The notes beneath the pieces were generated by a model, which had not been told where the DNA came from, did not search any database, and worked only from the letters and a program-made list of their open reading frames with translations. This document shows positions 60,201 to 64,000 of a stretch of DNA of 64,000 nt, piece by piece (position 1 is the first letter of the stretch; each line of letters starts with the position of its first letter). The position numbers were made by a program, and so were the translations under genes. Source of the stretch: Neonectria sp. B-13. Taxonomy: Eukaryota; Ascomycota; Sordariomycetes; Hypocreales; Nectriaceae. The stretch lies in NCBI GenBank assembly GCA_002682825.1, contig NOKP01000012.1:124001-188000 (forward strand), given 5' to 3'.

Positions 60201-60394
60201 TGGGGAGATTTTGACGCTTGGTGCCTGCCCGGCTTGCCAGGCTTGCTGGAAGCAGGTTGAGACAAGGAATCAATGATCTTTTCGAGGTCGCTAGATTTGT
60301 GCTTAAGGAAGAATGTTCTGTCCTTAGCACTAAGCTTTTGTTGATAGTCCGCCACGGCTTGGAGCCAGAGCTTATCATGGGATGCTTTTGCCAT
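57253..60394 (-). pseudogene. Decayed NB-ARC/TPR (NLR-like) gene
   Basis: The normal plan is still readable: an N-terminal helical STAND domain (from MAKASHDKLW at 60394), an NB-ARC domain (HVIPYSANPLFHGRREIL, ISGLGGVGNT, LLVFDNADD, GAIIITSRNP) and a C-terminal TPR half. Introns are 60085-60019, 59815-59754 and 58963-58911. Three lesions are visible. An in-frame TGA at 59584-59582 separates the N-terminal domain from NB-ARC. The P-loop lysine is replaced by Asn (GGVGNT; AAT). One G is missing from a G tract near 59150, shifting the frame between the FWPPETG and AIIITSRNP segments. No plausible intron removes the TGA or the shift. The TPR half from 58910 is otherwise open for 552 codons. Sequencing error could explain the G-tract loss but not all three lesions. 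Confidence 0.8.
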
Positions 60395-60807
60395 CGGAAA
60401 TACGGAGAGTAGTGCCCGGATCGTCAATCTCGGACGCCTACCCTGTAGACAACATGATGTTGATTGTGGATATCGTTGATATGGGAGATTGTTAGACTGT
60501 GTCAAGTTTCAAAGGCTGAGTGCTAAATTGATTCCTAGTTAGGCTCGACTACTTGGGTGAGAAACTCTGTACCTATGCAAACTAGAAGTAAGACCGATTT
60601 GTGAGGCGAGGCCTAGGCGTCTCGTCATCCAGGGCGGGGTAAAAAGAAAACGCCGAAATACGGGATAGTCAACGAGTGTAAGGCTGGTGCGTCATTGCAC
60701 ACCACCCTGATGCGGGGAGTCTGTGTATTCACCTGTCATGTAGCGTTTCACAGTGATGGAAAGGTTGGTGTCTTGTTTCACGACTGCTGACTGCAGCATT
60801 GTGTGAC

Positions 60808-60958
60808 TTGACTATGGACCGGTGAAAAACATTCAAATCTACCTAAGGTTGACTATGGACCGGTGAAGGACACCCACATCTACCTAAACTTGACTATGGA
60901 CCGGTGAAAGACACTCAAATTTACCTAAGCTTGACGATGGACCGGTGAAAGGCAACCG
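60808..60958. repeat. 41-bp minisatellite, 3.7 units
   Basis: Units begin at 60808, 60849, 60890 and 60931 with ttgactatggaccggtgaa (ttgacgatgg in the last). Each unit contains the palindrome ACCGGT and a tacctaa tail, and the period is exactly 41 bp. It lies between the NB-ARC and beta-lactamase pseudogenes. Confidence 0.92.
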
Positions 60959-61130
60959 CCCCCCACCCAAGTCACCAATCCGCTTGCATTATTGGGTCGC
61001 ATTGCCGTTAAACCGAGCCTCATTATTTATTGCACTTCATGGTGTGATAGCTGTAGCAAGGTGTCTTATCACCTGCACCTTAGCGGTCACCGCATGGTTG
61101 GTTGTGATTGATGATCGACCGACCGACTGC

Positions 61131-62822
61131 CTACATGACTTTGTCAAAATGCACAGGCGGCAGCCCAACATGCATAGCCCAAGCAACACTCAATGCTCTG
61201 CCCGACCCCTCGTCTCGCTCAAAGTCCAGAACAAACTGGTCCCACTGGAACCAATCAATGAACTCTCGCACTACCAGGTCCTCGCGTGAGGCTGGCAGGA
61301 ACCCCAGCTTGTTTCCAGCAAAGTTTCTCAGTTGATGATGCTGCGAACCGACGTCGTTGACCGTCAGCCGCAGCACACCGTCACTATCCTCCTTGATGTC
61401 CAGCGCCATCTTCAGCCCCGTGTTTTCGTATCTTCCCACACAATCTCCCAGATCAACCGTTTGCGACCCCTCTTTCTTCTCAGCCTCCTTCTCAGCCTCC
61501 TGCCGGTAGTGTTCAAACTCCGCAGCAAGCCGATCATACCTCTCATACTCCACCTTGGCCCTCTCTCTCGACGCCTCGGCAAAATCGACTGGAGGCTGAA
61601 GATCAAACATTGCCTGTGTGATGGCCTGTGCCGACCAATCGGGTCCGTCACCCAAGCCGTACGAGTTACCCGATGCAACTATGGCCGATTGCGTCTCGGG
61701 GAAAATGTAGAGTGCAGCGAGATATCCCGATTGGCCACCGTTGTGATACAGAAGAAGACGTGGCCGCGAAGACCGGCCGATAATGTGCTCGCGCTGGGGA
61801 CCGTTGAGGGAAATCATGCCCAGTTCTGTCGATGGTATGATGGCACGGGCAAAGCCAAGGCCTTAGGTGTTCTCTCCGACGGACGACTGGGTGACGTTCG
61901 TTTTGTGGGACACAATCGTCGATCTCTGCTTCAGTGGCGTGCTAGACTCGTCGTCCATGGCGTCCAGAAGAGCCTTGGTCCATTTCATCATGTCCGAAAC
62001 ACAGGACCAGACAGCACCAGCGAATCCCATGAGGGTGTCATCGGCGGCAGTATCGACTGGTTTCTGCTTGTGCAGCGAGTAGTCGTCCAGAACAACATGA
62101 GGCTCTGCTTGGTTGTGGTCGGGTAGTGTTGTGCGATTTGTCCTTGTCCGGCGCATGCCAAGTGGCTCTAGGATCCTCTCCTTCAGAAATTCGTACCAGG
62201 GACGGCCGGCTGGTTTCTCGATGAGTTTGCCGGCGACAGCGAACATGTAGTTGTTGTAATGGTAGCCACTTCGTAGATCATGGACCGGAGGGAGGTGACG
62301 GACAATTTCCAGTAGGTCCTTGATGTCGGCGATTTAGTCGCATTCTACACCCAACCAGGTGAGATCCAAGTGTGCAAGCCCGGTATTATGCGAAAGTGCA
62401 TCCTGAACTGTAGCTCTCTGTCCAATGACGGGATCAACCTCATTTTTGAACGGGAGGTACGTCTGCAGTGGCTCAGTCCAACTCAGCTTTCCCTCGTCAA
62501 CGAGGATACCGCAACAAGATGCTGTGAAACCCTTTGAGATGGAGCCCACAAGATACAGGGTATCGGAGTCAACAGGCTCTTGTGATGTCACATCACGCAC
62601 ACCGTTGCTCCGAGTGTAAATGACTTTTCCCTGGTGAAGAACGCCAATGCTAATTGAAGCCGTCCTTGTGTTGTCCTGAATTTGGTCCAGGATGAGAGAC
62701 AAAGCTTCAAGCCTAATCACAGTCAATTGGATTGAAGAAAAGGAAAGAACTGGATTGGGGAAAAGATGCTCGCGGAGTACTTACCTCGAACGCACTGCTT
62801 CAATCGACAAATCCACAGCCAT
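61131..62822 (-). pseudogene. Broken serine beta-lactamase-family (class C-like) gene
   Basis: Exons 62822-62785 and from 62712 down, with intron 62784-62713 (GTAAGT...TTAG). The catalytic SxxK motif is present (GSISKGFTA), followed by a YxN-like HYNNYMFAVAGKLIE and an HNGGQSGYLA piece near the end in place of the KTG motif. The rest is co-linear with fungal beta-lactamase/transpeptidase-fold hydrolases, about 550 residues. Two in-frame TAA codons interrupt it: one at about 62335 between GVECD and IADIKDLLEIV, one at about 61865 between VGENT and GLGFARAIIP. Both sides of each stop continue in the same frame with family-like sequence, and no intron fits either. Fungal members act as hydrolases or transesterases in some pathways; here the gene is probably inactive. 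Confidence 0.75.
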
Positions 62823-63465
62823 GTTGGACCAATTCACCTGACTCTTGACGTGTGATGACAATGGATGATTCCGAGTCGCTGTAGAACCAAGGTTGGTCAT
62901 GGAGTGAAGTGCAGTCTGATCAGAAGGTGGTTTTTGTGCATGAGGGGTTGAAAAAGATAGGGTCAATCATGCAGTCTGACGTGGTTAATTAAACATGCTG
63001 ACGTGGCAAATCTAGGCTTTGACTTGAGGCAAGATTTAATGAATGCATGTGGTAACACACTCGCATTCAGCTTCCCGACGGCTAAGGCCGGTACGGTCAT
63101 GATGATTTTTGAAAGAACGATAGGGGTAGTTGTATTAAACAAGTGCAGTACTTTGTGCATCCCACTGCAATACAGCATCATTACATTGAAGCAGGTCAAG
63201 CCGGTGCAACCCCAGAGGCCAAGACAGCTACATGTGCACTTTGGGGTAAAGTGGGGGGAGGACGGAAAGATGACGGCTTGACGGTCATGTAGACCACATT
63301 CTCAATGGTCCTTTGACTAAGAGGAAATGAAGAAGGAATAAATAAAACCAACAAAACAGACAATTTGAAGTGGAGAAAGAACGAGCCCAGGATTTCGTTG
63401 ATTAGTACAGCCCTTCATTCATCACGAACTTGGATTGAATCTCCAGCTTATCCATTTCGTCCACT
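62823..63465. other. Interval between broken beta-lactamase-like gene and right-edge gene
   Basis: No gene supported. The leader before 63466 is CA/TC-rich, as expected for a fungal 5' region. Confidence 0.4.
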
Positions 63466-64000
63466 ATGGCATCTCCCCAGAGTGTGGAGGCCAAAGTGGC
63501 CTACATGAAGCCAGACGATGACCTCTTTCGCAAGGAAAAGCCCTACGTTTCGCTTGTTCCTTTTCTCAGCGCTGGCGCCCAATTTACCAACACAACCATG
63601 GAGGAACATCTTATGGAGGTTTCAAACGTTCGTGGTAGAGAGTCTGAGTTTGACCTCGACAGGAATGGATTCACTTACGTCTCATATCAATCCAAGGAAC
63701 GGCCAACCCATGACATCAAGAGCCCGGACCACCCATATATGCATGAGATGACCGAGTTTCTGAAAGGGTACTTGGGGGCGAAAGAGGTAACTGTATACGA
63801 TGGAAGCGTAAGTCTCAATTGACAAATATTACCTACCTAGATTTCAGACCCTTGGGGTTGATGGTGGTTAGACACGGAGAGTTGGCGATCACCAATTTCT
63901 GCAAGCATCGCTGTACGCTCATGTTGGTTCGTATACAGTTCCATGATTGATGTCGAGCTCTGATGTCTGAACGATGACCAGATCACACCATAGTCAACTG
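63466..64000 (+). CDS. CmcJ/AsaB-like oxidoreductase, 5' part only
   Basis: Cut off by the window edge. Exons 63466-63807, 63872-63926 and 63982 onward are joined by introns of 64 and 55 nt with GT...AG ends; the joined frame reads VYDGS-TRRVGD...YAHVDHTIVN. The HVD piece and the preceding length fit the fungal CmcJ/AsaB/GA4-desaturase-like family, in which this region carries metal-binding His/Asp residues. The first exon (MASPQSVEAKVAYMKPDDD) also fits. Known members act in secondary metabolism as hydroxylases or desaturases. Whether it belongs to a second cluster to the right cannot be seen from here. It is separated from the asc-like block by two pseudogenes. Confidence 0.6.

Noticed and set aside
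60657..60667. TCGGCGTTTTC on the minus strand near the NLR pseudogene, like a loose cluster-motif copy
   Set aside because: Lacks the ATTT part and lies outside the cluster; loose forms are expected by chance.

Overview
The window looks like nuclear DNA of a filamentous ascomycete, probably of the Hypocreales. Genes are split by 45-78 nt introns with GT...AG ends and CTNAC-like branch sites. The flanks are rich in HET, NACHT/ankyrin and NB-ARC/TPR proteins, and AT-rich or RIP-like patches lie between genes. The order-level placement is inferred from gene content; no marker gene is present to fix a species.

Left flank (1-19 kb): a HET-domain protein, an ankyrin protein with a STAND-type N-terminus, a NACHT NLR-like protein and a Trk-type potassium transporter. 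These are followed by a group of three genes: an uncharacterised protein, a divergent FTA2-type kinase-fold protein and a small coiled-coil protein. Degenerate repeats lie at 3.05-3.5, 14.03 and 19.28 kb.

Centre (19.4-46 kb): a compact meroterpenoid cluster whose enzyme set matches the published ascochlorin (asc) pathway gene for gene. It has a non-reducing PKS for orsellinic acid (ascC-like), an A-PCP-reductase that releases the aldehyde (ascB-like), a UbiA farnesyltransferase (ascA-like), a flavin halogenase (ascD-like), a self-sufficient P450-reductase epoxidase (ascE-like), a membrane terpene cyclase (ascF-like), a P450 desaturase (ascG-like) and a Zn2Cys6 regulator (ascR-like). The expected flow is orsellinic acid, farnesylation, reduction to ilicicolin B, chlorination to ilicicolin A, epoxidation, cyclisation to ilicicolin C, desaturation to ascochlorin. 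One unrelated kinase-like gene sits inside the cluster between short direct repeats.

Right extension (47.5-55.8 kb): a divergent pair of an HHxxxDG acyltransferase and a CYP52-like P450, then a second Zn2Cys6 regulator and an MFS exporter. A promoter motif near TCGGYSNATTT occurs in the cluster's promoters, and close variants lie between the acyltransferase and the P450. This suggests those two genes belong to the same regulon and may make oxygenated or acetylated ascochlorins.

Right flank (57-64 kb): an NB-ARC/TPR gene with three lesions (in-frame stop, mutated P-loop lysine, one-base frameshift), a 41-bp minisatellite, a beta-lactamase-family gene with two in-frame stops, and the 5' part of a CmcJ/AsaB-like oxidoreductase gene running off the edge.
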